Assembly: GCA_947491755.1 (NCBI GenBank) | Contig: CANLKV010000001.1 | Span: forward strand, 372,001-436,000 | Length of the DNA stretch: 64,000 nucleotides | From: an uncultured Nonlabens sp. | Lineage (GTDB): Bacteria; Bacteroidota; Bacteroidia; Flavobacteriales; Flavobacteriaceae | Direction: 5' to 3' | In this document: positions 18,901-26,598 of the stretch, in pieces | Numbering within the stretch: the first letter of the stretch is position 1 | Layout: each line of letters opens with the position of its first letter | Position numbers and translations under genes: made by a program | Notes under the pieces: generated by a model | The model's input: the letters and a program-made list of their open reading frames with translations, nothing else | Databases searched by the model: none | Told to the model about the DNA's origin: nothing

Positions 18901-19320
18901 GCTACCACTTACCTGTAAACCATCAAAGGGAATGACTCTAGGTTGATATGTAGGCTGCTGCAAGATTGCGAGTCGCTGCTGGCGACTGTCACTATTGACA
19001 ATGATGGCAGGATCGTATAATTGATAAGGAGAGGTAAAATAATCAGGTAATTTTATATACTGCACCCTTACACTATCTGTGGTAATAAGTTTGGGACTTT
19101 CAAAGAATAGCAAGGCTTTTGCATAATCCACATGGTAAAGACTGCTATCTATAAGCTTACCGTTTTTATCAGAAACTTTAAAGAAAGCAGGATTGATACT
19201 CATATTGTGAATTTGCACGCTATCTTTTACAGGCAGTCGTTTTGATACCATGCCCTCGTAATCTTGCGCGCACAAAATCCCGCTACAAAATGATAATAAT
19301 ATAAGTAGCCTCCACCTCAT
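15913..19320 (-). CDS. Large predicted outer-membrane beta-barrel protein
   Basis: A 1135-residue protein with a signal peptide (MRWRLLILLSFCSGILC|AQ). The N-terminal 150 residues look like a periplasmic beta domain. After LQVSGSITRGLRAG the sequence becomes alternating polar/aromatic strands to the C-terminus, which ends in aromatic-rich strands (GSVQLKAYF), as in outer-membrane barrels. Motifs such as DLRITGRLSDKVSIRASIQD recall the barrel part of SprA-like Bacteroidetes proteins, but SprA itself is about twice as long, so I do not call it SprA. A calcium-type DYNNDGIQDLNEFEV loop is visible. A palindrome copy encodes SRFRGSV (17397-17412). Function unknown. Confidence 0.7.
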   Translation of the reverse strand: MRWRLLILLSFCSGILCAQDYEGMVSKRLPVKDSVQIHNMSINPAFFKVSDKNGKLIDSSLYHVDYAKALLFFESPKLITTDSVRVQYIKLPDYFTSPYQLYDPAIIVNSDSRQQRLAILQQPTYQPRVIPFDGLQVSGSITRGLRAGNNQNSVVDSELDLRITGRLSDKVSIRASIQDANVPQTQNGYAQRLDEFDQIFIELYSDDWTIRAGDVDLQQTGYQFNNFTKRVQGITGLVNFSGDDSQTYVGAAGALVRGTFNTTRFTGQEGNQGPYKLVGQQGELFILIISGSERVYVNGIQLTRGENADYIIDYNAGEVRFNPTFPITSEMRISIEYQYSERNYTRFVGYANGGFKNDKLSVDAYAYTESDAKNQPLQQDLNEDQVAVLTAAGDDSSLALAASAVPADFSENRIQYEQQFINGVPRFVFSQNPQAQLFNVRFTFVGINQGNYVLIDDQAISNIYEYREPVNGIPQGDFEPVIQLFAPEILTIAGLKASYQPAVNTTIITEIAASNNDLNRFSGLDDSDNSGIAAKLAIRQQLLQRDSTQTLDLSVDTDYIQSDFRNVERVYNIEFNRDWNLESTAGNQLFNTAAINYRRDSTLALNYAFQYLEFTDRYRGNRHNLAGRVQGSGWLSRFRGSVLSTNSTTQQSTFSRADAQVVKGFSNHWVGARIDYESNEQRDVVTEEFTPISQRFTAYEVYVGRGDSTGVYVEAGYRSRVNDSLRANNLQRVNHSTTYFVRSQLVKSVQSSLQVFANYRRLSSAEAGVDDEVSFNSRVLYAQKLFDNKLMFNTTYETNSGTLPRQDFTYLEVNPGQGTFTWIDYNNDGIQDLNEFEVAQFQDQARYVRILLPNQIFIPIHQNKFSQTLTLNPISWSSENGLKRFLSQFYNQTSYLIDRQAERRGERFNLNPFDTNGDQLGLNLSFRNSLFFNRGKQRYTTNYTYLSTSTENLQSIGSIESEIESHQINFLHKIQESWLLTFNGATGFNASRSENFINRNFKITEQLLKPQFSYLYGDSNRVDLFYEWQQKDNQINDAARLNQHNLGIAWNFNRGQKYAVNSELRYINNDFEGQAFSPVGFQMLEGLQPGQNLTWNLLLQKKVTSFIDLNLSYSGRNSESARTVHTGSVQLKAYF
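17397..17412. repeat. Dispersed palindrome, copy 6 (in the 1135-residue OMP gene)
   Basis: CGCTTCCGCGGAAGCG: both arms changed symmetrically, read as RFRGS. Confidence 0.9.
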
Positions 19321-19343
19321 CTATTGATACAACAGTCGATAAT

Positions 19344-19351
19344 CAAAATTA
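19344..19351 (-). promoter_or_regulatory. -7 promoter element of the 1135-residue OMP gene
   Basis: Reads TAATTTTG on the minus strand, 24 bases upstream of the start codon; matches TAnnTTTG. No clear -33 partner. Confidence 0.4.
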
Positions 19352-19437
19352 TTTTAAATCTTTGGGTAATCCGTTAATGATGATTTCATATCGATATTTA
19401 GAAATGTATATTCCTTTTTTATCTGCATCTTGCATAC

Positions 19438-19896
19438 ATGCGTAACATTTTAAAATTTCTTGCTTTAGGGTTGTTTTTTATCTTTTGCTCTTGCTGGGGT
19501 GGCCTGAGTGATGAAGATAGGATATTAGGCGAGTTAGAGATGAAAAACTTCAAAAAGATCGATTTGAAGGAATACAAAAAACTTACTGCAAAACGATCGC
19601 CTGTTAAAAATGCATATAAAGCGGTAGAAGTATATGTAGAAAGTCAACACATGGAAGATCTAGGTGTTAATGCAAATACAAAATCTATAAGAAATGCCTG
19701 GGGCAATAATTTTATATTAATTCGTAAAAAAATAAGCGCCTCAAAGCCTTTAATTGAAATGGCTTATTTTATGGAGTATGACAACACATTTACAGGCAGT
19801 ATTGATGTGGTAGATTTAAGGGTTTCTTATCGGTGCGAGAGCAGTGACAATATAAGCCAGTGGTCCTCCAGCCCATGCGATGAACTCTTAAACTGA
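19438..19896 (+). CDS. Small putative lipoprotein, unknown function
   Basis: A 152-residue protein with a hydrophobic N-terminus and lipobox-like FIFCSC (lipid-accepting cysteine near residue 17 or 19). The rest is mixed alpha/beta with two more cysteines near the end (YRCESS, SPCDELL), which could form a disulfide after export. No family recognised. It diverges from the large outer-membrane gene, and its last nine bases overlap the end of the opposing GT9 gene. Confidence 0.55.
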   Translation: MRNILKFLALGLFFIFCSCWGGLSDEDRILGELEMKNFKKIDLKEYKKLTAKRSPVKNAYKAVEVYVESQHMEDLGVNANTKSIRNAWGNNFILIRKKISASKPLIEMAYFMEYDNTFTGSIDVVDLRVSYRCESSDNISQWSSSPCDELLN

Positions 19897-20931
19897 TGTG
19901 GTGGCCGCTAGTATAGCCTCTAATCTAAGAACAACATCACTACAATTAATAGTATCAATTGCTCGCTCGTAGCCCGCAGGTACACTGTTGCCGTATATAG
20001 ATGTGGGAATTAATGGAAATGCTGCGCGATCTACTGTAATTTGATTTTCTATAGGTTGCTGATAGGGGGTAAAACCAGCAAAAGGGTGTGTATTGCCCCA
20101 TAATGTCACAACAGGGACACCATACATAGCCGCTAAATGTCCATTGCCCGTGTCTACAGAGACCATGCTGTCCAGATGAGATAAAGTAGCTAACTCTTCT
20201 TCAAAGCTCATTATTCCAGCCAGGTTATAGGTATAGTCGCAAGAACCTGCAATTAAATCTAGTTGTATAGTCTCTTCCTTACCACCACCAAAAAGAAGTA
20301 TTTTAACCTGACCTATTTTACTAACGGACTGCACGAGCTCTATTGCTTTATCTGTCGATAAAGATTTTGACGGGTGTGCCGCAAATGGAGCTACACCTAT
20401 CCATCTAGCAGTATTCGTTCCAACGAGCTCAAGTACTTTATTAGGAATACTTCTGGAAGGGAGAACGTCTTTAGAAAGCAATTGTACAGGGAGTTGCATC
20501 TGTTTAAAAACATTTGCATAACGATTGTGCGTACTGGTAAGTGGCTCAAAAAAATTAGGATCTTCTATAAGTCTCTTTTTTTCAGCTCTACCTTTATCTA
20601 AGATCGCCATAGGCAGAGAGGCCATAAATAAACCTAATATTTTAGTACGCAACACATTGTGCAAATCAGCAATGCAGTTTATCTGCAGCCCTTTCAACTC
20701 TCTAGCTAGCCTATAAAGGCCTAGGATCCCCTTATATTTTTTGTTAAGGTCTGCCTCAATAAGCTTGATACCTGGTACTTGCTCTAGGATGGGAAAAAAC
20801 CGCTTACGCGAAAGCATAACCAATTCAACATCAGGATAAGATCGTCTTACTGCAATTAAAACCGGCACTACCATCGCCACGTCTCCCATGGCGCTAAATC
20901 GCATTACTAATACCCGCTTTACAGGTTTCAT
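19888..20931 (-). CDS. Glycosyltransferase family 9 (heptosyltransferase-like)
   Basis: A 347-residue GT9 protein. The N-terminus RVLVMRFSAMGDVAMVVPVL is the typical heptosyltransferase start, and the C-terminal donor-site region shows SVDTGNGHLAAMYGVPVVTLWGNTHP. GT9 enzymes add heptose or related sugars to the lipopolysaccharide core on the cytoplasmic side. The start ATG shares one base with the TAA stop of the DUF4254 gene (TAATG), so translation is probably coupled. A degraded copy of the dispersed palindrome (20801-20816) falls in the LSRKR codons. Confidence 0.87.
   Translation of the reverse strand: MKPVKRVLVMRFSAMGDVAMVVPVLIAVRRSYPDVELVMLSRKRFFPILEQVPGIKLIEADLNKKYKGILGLYRLARELKGLQINCIADLHNVLRTKILGLFMASLPMAILDKGRAEKKRLIEDPNFFEPLTSTHNRYANVFKQMQLPVQLLSKDVLPSRSIPNKVLELVGTNTARWIGVAPFAAHPSKSLSTDKAIELVQSVSKIGQVKILLFGGGKEETIQLDLIAGSCDYTYNLAGIMSFEEELATLSHLDSMVSVDTGNGHLAAMYGVPVVTLWGNTHPFAGFTPYQQPIENQITVDRAAFPLIPTSIYGNSVPAGYERAIDTINCSDVVLRLEAILAATTSV
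20801..20816. repeat. Degraded palindrome-like site (in the GT9 gene)
   Basis: CGCTTACGCGAAAGCA: two mismatches to the consensus, in the LSRKR codons. It may be a decayed copy or chance. Confidence 0.4.
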
Positions 20932-21539
20932 TATTTTCTAGATCTCAACACTGGATTAAGCTCGTCATCGTTGTACATCTTCATTTGTTTATAAACTTTC
21001 ATGTACTTCTTGCCATGTGCAATATCATCGAGCAACTGGTCCAAAGCTGTGGATAAATCAACACGTTGCTCTAGTAAGATATCGAGTTTGTTCTGGCATG
21101 CATTTTTATGATCAGTGCTTGCATCGTTACGATTTGCCTCTTCTTCCATATGGAAGATTTTGAGAGCAAGAATCGACAGGCGATCGATGGCCCAGGCTGG
21201 ACTTTCTGTATTGATTGTTGCATCGTCCTTTACTTCTACCGCTGCATACTTGTCTAAGAAGTAACTGTCGATATATTCTACCATGTCTGTACGATCCTGG
21301 TTGCTCGCGTCGATTTGTCTTTTTAAAGATAAAGCGGCTACTGGATCAATACTAGGGTCGCGTATGATATCCTCATAATGCCATTGTACGGTGTCTATCC
21401 AGCACTTGCGATACAATAGATGTTCAATAAGCTGGGTGTCCCGGTCGTACTTATTTTTAAAACTTTGATCTACCGTATTTACGATGTGGTAATCATTAAT
21501 GGCTTGTTGAAATATCTTATTGGCTTTTTGCGAGAACAT
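20931..21539 (-). CDS. DUF4254 family protein
   Basis: A 202-residue soluble, mostly helical protein, recognised as DUF4254 by its N-terminus (FQQAINDYH) and the central YIDSYFLDKYAAVEVK and SPAWAIDRLSILALKIFHM segments. Members are restricted mainly to Bacteroidetes and commonly sit beside GT9 heptosyltransferase genes, as here, so a role in lipopolysaccharide core synthesis is likely but unproven. Stop and start codons of the two genes overlap by one base. Confidence 0.8.
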   Translation of the reverse strand: MFSQKANKIFQQAINDYHIVNTVDQSFKNKYDRDTQLIEHLLYRKCWIDTVQWHYEDIIRDPSIDPVAALSLKRQIDASNQDRTDMVEYIDSYFLDKYAAVEVKDDATINTESPAWAIDRLSILALKIFHMEEEANRNDASTDHKNACQNKLDILLEQRVDLSTALDQLLDDIAHGKKYMKVYKQMKMYNDDELNPVLRSRK

Positions 21540-21558
21540 AATTACGATTTTGTAATTG

Positions 21559-21566
21559 CAAATATA
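21559..21566 (-). promoter_or_regulatory. -7 promoter element of the DUF4254-GT9 unit
   Basis: Reads TATATTTG on the minus strand, 20 bases before the DUF4254 start. It lies in the 45-base gap after the DUF6427 gene, so the pair has its own start point. Confidence 0.45.
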
Positions 21567-21584
21567 GAATTTATAGAGGTAGCA

Positions 21585-22487
21585 TTATCCCAGTAATATA
21601 GACAATAACAATAGCAAGAACGGTAGTAAGAATAGCGCCTCGCGCATTACTTTGTGTGACAAGGATTCCAGTGACCTGACTAAAAAAATAGCCAAAACAG
21701 GGGCAAGCACCAGCGTGTAATTGACTTGCTCAAAAATAACTAGTAAAGAGGCACAAATCCCAAAGAATACGAGTACAGAGAATCGTGGGCGCACTCGCTG
21801 TTGTACATCTACCAACTTTACTACATAAATTAAAGTTCCTATAACAGCACTAGCACAAAACAACCAGGCCAGCCATATAGATGAGAAGTCCTGCTCCCAT
21901 AAATACAGGTGGTAATAATTGCTAGGTTGCATGAGCTGCTTTACCGTAGAGGTGCCTGAAAATAAATCAATGGTAAAGGCCAGGACTGCAACACAGACTA
22001 TAGCAAGAAACGGTGTTACCCAGTGGTTCCATTTATTTCTAGCAAACAAGAAAACACCCACAAAGACCACTATTAAAAACGAGACGGATAAGGGCTCAAT
22101 TAATGCTGCCAGGCAAGCCCAGAATGTAGCATCAAAAATTTTTCTTATTTGTTGGCTACCAGATTTAAGTGATAAAAGCCGTCTTAATGAGAGTAAAAGC
22201 AATAATAAAACTAGAATAATCCTAGCCTCAACCACCATGGGTAGAGCCGCCAGCAATAACATCGTTGCGGCATAAAGCATGTAAGAGTTTTGACCCGTGA
22301 GCTCGTTTTTAATAACGATAAATTGAGCGAGCAACAGTACCATAGGCAATCCTAGAATAGCGATAAGAAAGCCCCACTCCCAGACGCCTTTATCTAACCA
22401 AAGTAGAGCAAGACTACCCACGGCAAGGGTTAAAATGCCCATCAAATAATGAAACGGCTGTGATGTTTTGAAAAATCTAGAAAACAT
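21585..22487 (-). CDS. DUF6427 family integral membrane protein
   Basis: A 300-residue polytopic membrane protein with about nine or ten hydrophobic helices (for example residues 14-34, 36-55, 70-95 and 125-150) and a C-terminus of almost pure leucine helix (FLLPFLLLLLSILLG). It matches the Flavobacteriia DUF6427 family, which usually lies divergent from the DUF6341 gene as it does here. Function unknown; the glycan-gene neighbours suggest an envelope role. Confidence 0.7.
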   Translation of the reverse strand: MFSRFFKTSQPFHYLMGILTLAVGSLALLWLDKGVWEWGFLIAILGLPMVLLLAQFIVIKNELTGQNSYMLYAATMLLLAALPMVVEARIILVLLLLLLSLRRLLSLKSGSQQIRKIFDATFWACLAALIEPLSVSFLIVVFVGVFLFARNKWNHWVTPFLAIVCVAVLAFTIDLFSGTSTVKQLMQPSNYYHLYLWEQDFSSIWLAWLFCASAVIGTLIYVVKLVDVQQRVRPRFSVLVFFGICASLLVIFEQVNYTLVLAPVLAIFLVRSLESLSHKVMREALFLLPFLLLLLSILLG

Positions 22488-22500
22488 ATGAATATTTCAC

Positions 22501-22508
22501 TATTTTTG
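22501..22508 (+). promoter_or_regulatory. -7 promoter element of the DUF6341 gene
   Basis: TATTTTTG matches TAnnTTTG and lies 23 bases before the ATG at 22532, inside the 44-base gap between divergent genes. Confidence 0.45.
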
Positions 22509-22531
22509 TAGTCTTAAAGCAAGTTACAGCA

Positions 22532-22762
22532 ATGAAAAATATATTTGAAGGTATTGCCTTTTTATTCGAAGAAATATTAATGGTACCATTTGAGTGGTTG
22601 CGAGAGCTAGAGTTAGAGAACTGGTGGTTAGCAAACACGGTTACCTGGATTTCTATTATTGTATTGATAGTCGCTCTAGGCTACTGGATGAAACAGTTGC
22701 GTATTTTTGATCAAAATGATGAAGAGGACCGCTCCCAGACGGCTCACTCCTTTTTAAAATAA
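22532..22762 (+). CDS. DUF6341 family small membrane protein
   Basis: A 76-residue protein with an amphipathic N-terminus (IFEGIAFLFEEILMVPFEWLREL), the conserved LENWWLANTVTW, one transmembrane helix (about 33-52), YWMKQLRIFD and a charged tail ending SFLK. This is the Flavobacteriia DUF6341 family, often mislabelled as uracil phosphoribosyltransferase in databases; it has no PRPP motif. It runs divergent from DUF6427 and ends two bases before the purD stop codon on the other strand. Confidence 0.8.
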   Translation: MKNIFEGIAFLFEEILMVPFEWLRELELENWWLANTVTWISIIVLIVALGYWMKQLRIFDQNDEEDRSQTAHSFLK

Positions 22763-22764
22763 GC

Positions 22765-24036
22765 CTATAGGTCAAATCCTATATCGGTTCTATAATACAT
22801 CCTATCAAAATGTAGCTTTGCTATATTTTCATAGGATTTTTTTACGGCTTCATCGTAGGTGCTGCCATAACTAGTAACAGCAATAACCCTTCCTCCTGCT
22901 GTTATAATCTTGTCCTCCTTTTGTGCAGTTCCAGCGTGAAACATGATGCTATCTTTTACCTCATCTATACCTGTTATAACTGCTCCTTTGTCATAGGCTT
23001 CTGGATAGCCACCAGATACCAGCATGACGGTTGCCGCACTGCGATCGTCAATTGTTAATTTTTGTAGGTGTAGTTCCGCTTTCGCGAAAGCGGACAAGTG
23101 TTCCAGCAAATCGCTAGAAATACGCGGCAATACCACCTCAGTCTCTGGGTCGCCCATGCGTACATTGTACTCAATCACGTATGGCTCACCACTAACGATC
23201 ATTAAACCAATGAAGATGAAGCCTTTGTAAGTGATTTTCTCCTGTTGCAGTCCGGCTACAGTAGGTTTTATAATTCGGTTTTCAATTTTTTCCATCAGAT
23301 CTTCATCTGCAAACGGAACAGGAGATATGGCGCCCATACCACCTGTATTGAGACCTGTATCGCCCTCGCCTATACGTTTATAATCTTTTGCGGTAGGCAA
23401 TATTTTATAGCTATTGCCATCTGTCATGACAAAAACACTCATTTCTATGCCGTCTAAAAATTCCTCAATCACCACCTTGTTAGAAGCATCACCAAATTTC
23501 CCCCCTACAAGCATCGCCTCTAGCGACTCTTTTGCCTCTGCTGCATTATCAATTATAAGCACCCCTTTACCACCAGCAAGACCGTCTGCTTTAAGTACAT
23601 AAGGTGGTGTAAGACGGTCAATAAACTCCATTCCCGCCTTGAGGTTTTCTTTTGTAAATGATTCATAAGCAGCAGTAGGAATATTGTGACGCACCATAAA
23701 CTTTTTTGCAAATTCCTTACTTCCTTCTAGCACAGCCCCTTGCTGGGATGGGCCTATAACGCTTACATCTGCAAGTTGCTCATCCCGCTGGAAAAAATCA
23801 TAAATCCCTTCAACCAGCGGTGCCTCTGGACCTACCACGACTAGGTTGATATCCAACTCTAGAACTTTGGTTTTAATAGCGGCAAAATCGGTTACTGAAA
23901 TATCAATATTAGTAGCTTGCTTTGCAGTTCCTGCATTTCCTGGAGCTACGTATAGCTGCTTGAGAATGGGGCTTGCAGCAATGGATCTCGTAAAAGCGTG
24001 CTCGCGACCACCACTACCTAATATCAATACATTCAT
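22765..24036 (-). CDS. purD: Phosphoribosylamine--glycine ligase
   Basis: A 423-residue ATP-grasp enzyme, GAR synthetase, the second step of purine biosynthesis. The N-terminus MNVLILGSGGREHAF and the signature YNVRMGDPETEVVLPR (near residue 285) are diagnostic; KADGLAGGKGV (near 147-157) belongs to the ATP-grasp fold. Length is normal. Residues SAFAKAE near 318 are encoded by a copy of the dispersed palindrome (23077-23092). It is monocistronic and not clustered with other pur genes. Confidence 0.95.
   Translation of the reverse strand: MNVLILGSGGREHAFTRSIAASPILKQLYVAPGNAGTAKQATNIDISVTDFAAIKTKVLELDINLVVVGPEAPLVEGIYDFFQRDEQLADVSVIGPSQQGAVLEGSKEFAKKFMVRHNIPTAAYESFTKENLKAGMEFIDRLTPPYVLKADGLAGGKGVLIIDNAAEAKESLEAMLVGGKFGDASNKVVIEEFLDGIEMSVFVMTDGNSYKILPTAKDYKRIGEGDTGLNTGGMGAISPVPFADEDLMEKIENRIIKPTVAGLQQEKITYKGFIFIGLMIVSGEPYVIEYNVRMGDPETEVVLPRISSDLLEHLSAFAKAELHLQKLTIDDRSAATVMLVSGGYPEAYDKGAVITGIDEVKDSIMFHAGTAQKEDKIITAGGRVIAVTSYGSTYDEAVKKSYENIAKLHFDRMYYRTDIGFDL
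23077..23092. repeat. Dispersed palindrome, copy 7 (in purD)
   Basis: Perfect consensus with symmetrical C/G flanks, read as AFAKA. Confidence 0.95.
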
Positions 24037-24055
24037 AACTTAAATTTTAAGACTG

Positions 24056-24063
24056 CAAAAGTA
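24056..24063 (-). promoter_or_regulatory. -7 promoter element of purD
   Basis: Reads TACTTTTG on the minus strand, 20 bases before the purD start. I do not see a purine-repressor-like palindrome beside it. Confidence 0.5.
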
Positions 24064-24156
24064 TCAAAAGCAGATGACCTAGCGAGACAAAATAAGTAGT
24101 CCTATGATCCAGTTTGATAATGATTTTTATATTTACATAATACTCTAGTCTATTAA

Positions 24157-24450
24157 ATGATGACTGTCTCAAAAAATTCTATTTATCGCGTAGTGCTTCC
24201 CATCATTGTCGTACTCGCTTTGCCATTAATTGCTATGCAGTTTACAGATAGTGTGGACTGGAAGCTTCATGACTTTATAGTTATGGGAATCATGCTTTTT
24301 ATAGCAGGTAGTTTGTTTGAATTTGCAAGATTGCAGTGGAAAAACAAAAGATTTTACATTGCTGCGGTTATTATTATCGCTCTTACTTTCCTGTTAGTTT
24401 ATGTAGAACTGGCCGTGGGTATTTTTAACACACCACTTGCTGGCTCTTAA
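24157..24450 (+). CDS. Small membrane protein, unknown function
   Basis: A 97-residue protein with three transmembrane helices (about residues 10-27, 38-58 and 66-90) separated by short loops (QWKNKRF). Two consecutive ATGs at 24157 and 24160 make the exact start uncertain. No family recognised; it resembles other short Bacteroidetes inner-membrane proteins. It precedes the CapK-like gene by about 80 bases and diverges from purD. Confidence 0.6.
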   Translation: MMTVSKNSIYRVVLPIIVVLALPLIAMQFTDSVDWKLHDFIVMGIMLFIAGSLFEFARLQWKNKRFYIAAVIIIALTFLLVYVELAVGIFNTPLAGS

Positions 24451-24529
24451 ACGGGCCGTTGCCAGTCAATAATCGTAGCTTGTCATAAGATAGGGATTGC
24501 CTATGTTTGTTTGTACACACAACATATTT

Positions 24530-25825
24530 ATGAGGTTCCCTTTTTTTAGAAAATCGCTACAGTGGCAAGGTTATGATTTGAAAAAAGCTGGGGCTATTTA
24601 CAAGCAGGCTGCGTCGTGGAACGAGGAGGAACGTCTGGCTCAACGCGATCGCATTTTAAAACATCACGTTTCTACCAACCGTTTTTATAGTCAAATAACT
24701 ACCTCAACCACAGTATCTTGGGATAAAATTCCTGTACTTACAAAAACAGATTTACAACGACCATTGATAGACCGGTTGAGTGATGGTTACAAAAGAAAAG
24801 CCATATTTAAAGGTAGTACCAGTGGTAGCAGTGGTCATCCCTTTACTTTTGCAAAAGACAAATTGTGTCATGCCATCACATGGGCTGCATTTGATGCGGC
24901 CTATAAAATGCATAATATCGATCTGGACCATTCCATCGAGGCACGATTTTATGGAATTCCAGCCAGTGGTTTACCTAGATTAAAAGAGCGCCTAAAAGAT
25001 ACCGTGGGCAACCGGGTACGATTTCCCATATTTAATATGAATGGGCAAGTGCTTGATAATTACATCAAGAAATTTCAACGTGTAAAGTTCAATTACATCA
25101 ATGGCTACACCAGCAGTATTGTGCTATTTGCAAAACACTGCGAGCTACGCAATTTAAAATTAATTGATGTATGCCCTAGTTTACAAGCTTGTATTGTAAC
25201 CAGTGAGATGCTTTTTCCTGATGATAGAATCCTGTTAGAACGTGTTCTAGGAGTACCCGTAATTAACGAATACGGCAGTAGTGAAAATGGCCTGATAGCA
25301 TTACAAAATCCAGAAGGTGATTTAATTTTAAATAGCACCACTATGTTTGTTGAGGTTCTTGACGATTATAACAATCCAGTACCAGATGGTGATATAGGTC
25401 ACATTACAATTACCGATTTATTTAATAAGGCACATCCATTTATACGGTATAAGATAGGAGATCTAGGCAGTGTTGTCACTCTTGACAATAAGCGCATTTT
25501 AAAACATTTACAAGGGCGTACAAGTGATATCGCCCGATTGCCTAATGGCAAAATAATTCCTGGACTTACATTTTATTATGTCACTAAAACCATAATCAAC
25601 GAGACAAATAAGGTGCGTGAATTCGTTATTATTCAAAAAAAGCCATTGTTATTCCAGATACTATATGTGGCAGATAGCATCCTTACTACAAAAGAGCAAA
25701 ACGGTATAACAAGATCTATGGCTACCTATGCAGATGCTTCTATCCAGGTACAATTTGAGAGGAGCGATAGTTTAGACCGTTCTAGCCGTGGTAAACTCAA
25801 ACAGTTTATAAGCGAATTGAGCTAA
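24530..25825 (+). CDS. CapK/PaaK-like adenylate-forming protein
   Basis: A 431-residue protein counted from the ATG at 24530 (MRFPFFRKSLQWQGYDLKKA); the open frame begins at a TTG at 24497. It resembles phenylacetate-CoA ligase and coenzyme F390 synthetase-like proteins of capsule loci. The P-loop-like KGSTSGSSGHPF lies near residue 92 and NEYGSSENG near 244, as in the ANL superfamily. Such proteins may activate or transfer an acyl group onto polysaccharide, but the substrate is unknown. Its stop codon overlaps the end of the opposing GT2 gene by four bases, and it marks the left edge of the polysaccharide locus. Confidence 0.75.
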   Translation: MRFPFFRKSLQWQGYDLKKAGAIYKQAASWNEEERLAQRDRILKHHVSTNRFYSQITTSTTVSWDKIPVLTKTDLQRPLIDRLSDGYKRKAIFKGSTSGSSGHPFTFAKDKLCHAITWAAFDAAYKMHNIDLDHSIEARFYGIPASGLPRLKERLKDTVGNRVRFPIFNMNGQVLDNYIKKFQRVKFNYINGYTSSIVLFAKHCELRNLKLIDVCPSLQACIVTSEMLFPDDRILLERVLGVPVINEYGSSENGLIALQNPEGDLILNSTTMFVEVLDDYNNPVPDGDIGHITITDLFNKAHPFIRYKIGDLGSVVTLDNKRILKHLQGRTSDIARLPNGKIIPGLTFYYVTKTIINETNKVREFVIIQKKPLLFQILYVADSILTTKEQNGITRSMATYADASIQVQFERSDSLDRSSRGKLKQFISELS

Positions 25826-26598
25826 GGCAAAACTTTTTTCATTCTAGCCTTGACAAAAAATTGCTCATAAAAAAACAAAGCCATTAACAAACAACTTTTT
25901 ATTGAGCTGTATCCTAGGTGCTGACGATACACAGCATAATTGAAGGGTATAAGTTTCCATTTTGAAGCAGAAAGCCCATCACTTAAACGATAACTTGCCA
26001 GGGGTTCTTGCAGCCCTATCGCCGGCCCTGCTTTATCCAGCACGTCTAGCCACATGGCCCAGTCCTGCCGTTTACGCAGGTTTGTGATAGGTACTTTTCC
26101 TACTTTAGATACATCATAAATTCCTGTGAGATTCCCTAGGTAATTGCTACGATGCAGTCGCTCATAACTAAGTTGTGGGAATACTTTCTGGATGTAAATA
26201 GGGTTTGTTGGGTTTTTATCAAAAACTTCATAGGCGCTATAGCAAACCGCCTTTCCCGTTGTAGAAAGCGCTTTTAACTGCAGCTGCAGTTTGTGAGGTT
26301 TCCATAAATCATCTGCATCTAAAAAAGCAATATAGCGGCCTGTAGCGGCATCTAGTGCTTTATTGCGTGTCTTTCCAGCACCTTTGTTTACATGCTGTTT
26401 TAAAACGATAAAGTTTAAATTATGCTGCTGGTGTTGTTGTGCATACGCTTTGGCTAAAGCGTAACTACCATCCATACTTGCATCATCCACCACAACTATT
26501 TGTAATGGCCTGTACGTTTGTGCTAGCAGGCTATCTAAAGTGGCAGGTAGGGTGTTGCGATTATTAAATACAGGAACTATAACAGAGACTTGATCCAT
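25822..26598 (-). CDS. Glycosyltransferase family 2
   Basis: A 258-residue inverting glycosyltransferase with the GT-A fold: VSVIVPVFNNRNTLPATLDSLLAQTY at the N-terminus, VVVDDASMDGS (about 37-46) and the metal-binding DADD (about 95-98) in AFLDADDLWKPHKL. I use the ATG at 26598; the frame also opens from the TTG just before it. The ATG shares one base with the TGA stop of the upstream sugar transferase, so the two are translationally coupled. It probably adds the second or a later sugar of the repeat unit. Confidence 0.87.
   Translation of the reverse strand: MDQVSVIVPVFNNRNTLPATLDSLLAQTYRPLQIVVVDDASMDGSYALAKAYAQQHQQHNLNFIVLKQHVNKGAGKTRNKALDAATGRYIAFLDADDLWKPHKLQLQLKALSTTGKAVCYSAYEVFDKNPTNPIYIQKVFPQLSYERLHRSNYLGNLTGIYDVSKVGKVPITNLRKRQDWAMWLDVLDKAGPAIGLQEPLASYRLSDGLSASKWKLIPFNYAVYRQHLGYSSIKSCLLMALFFYEQFFVKARMKKVLP

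Noticed and set aside
22532-22762. Database-style label uracil phosphoribosyltransferase for the 76-residue protein
   Set aside because: The protein is a small membrane protein with no PRPP-binding motif.
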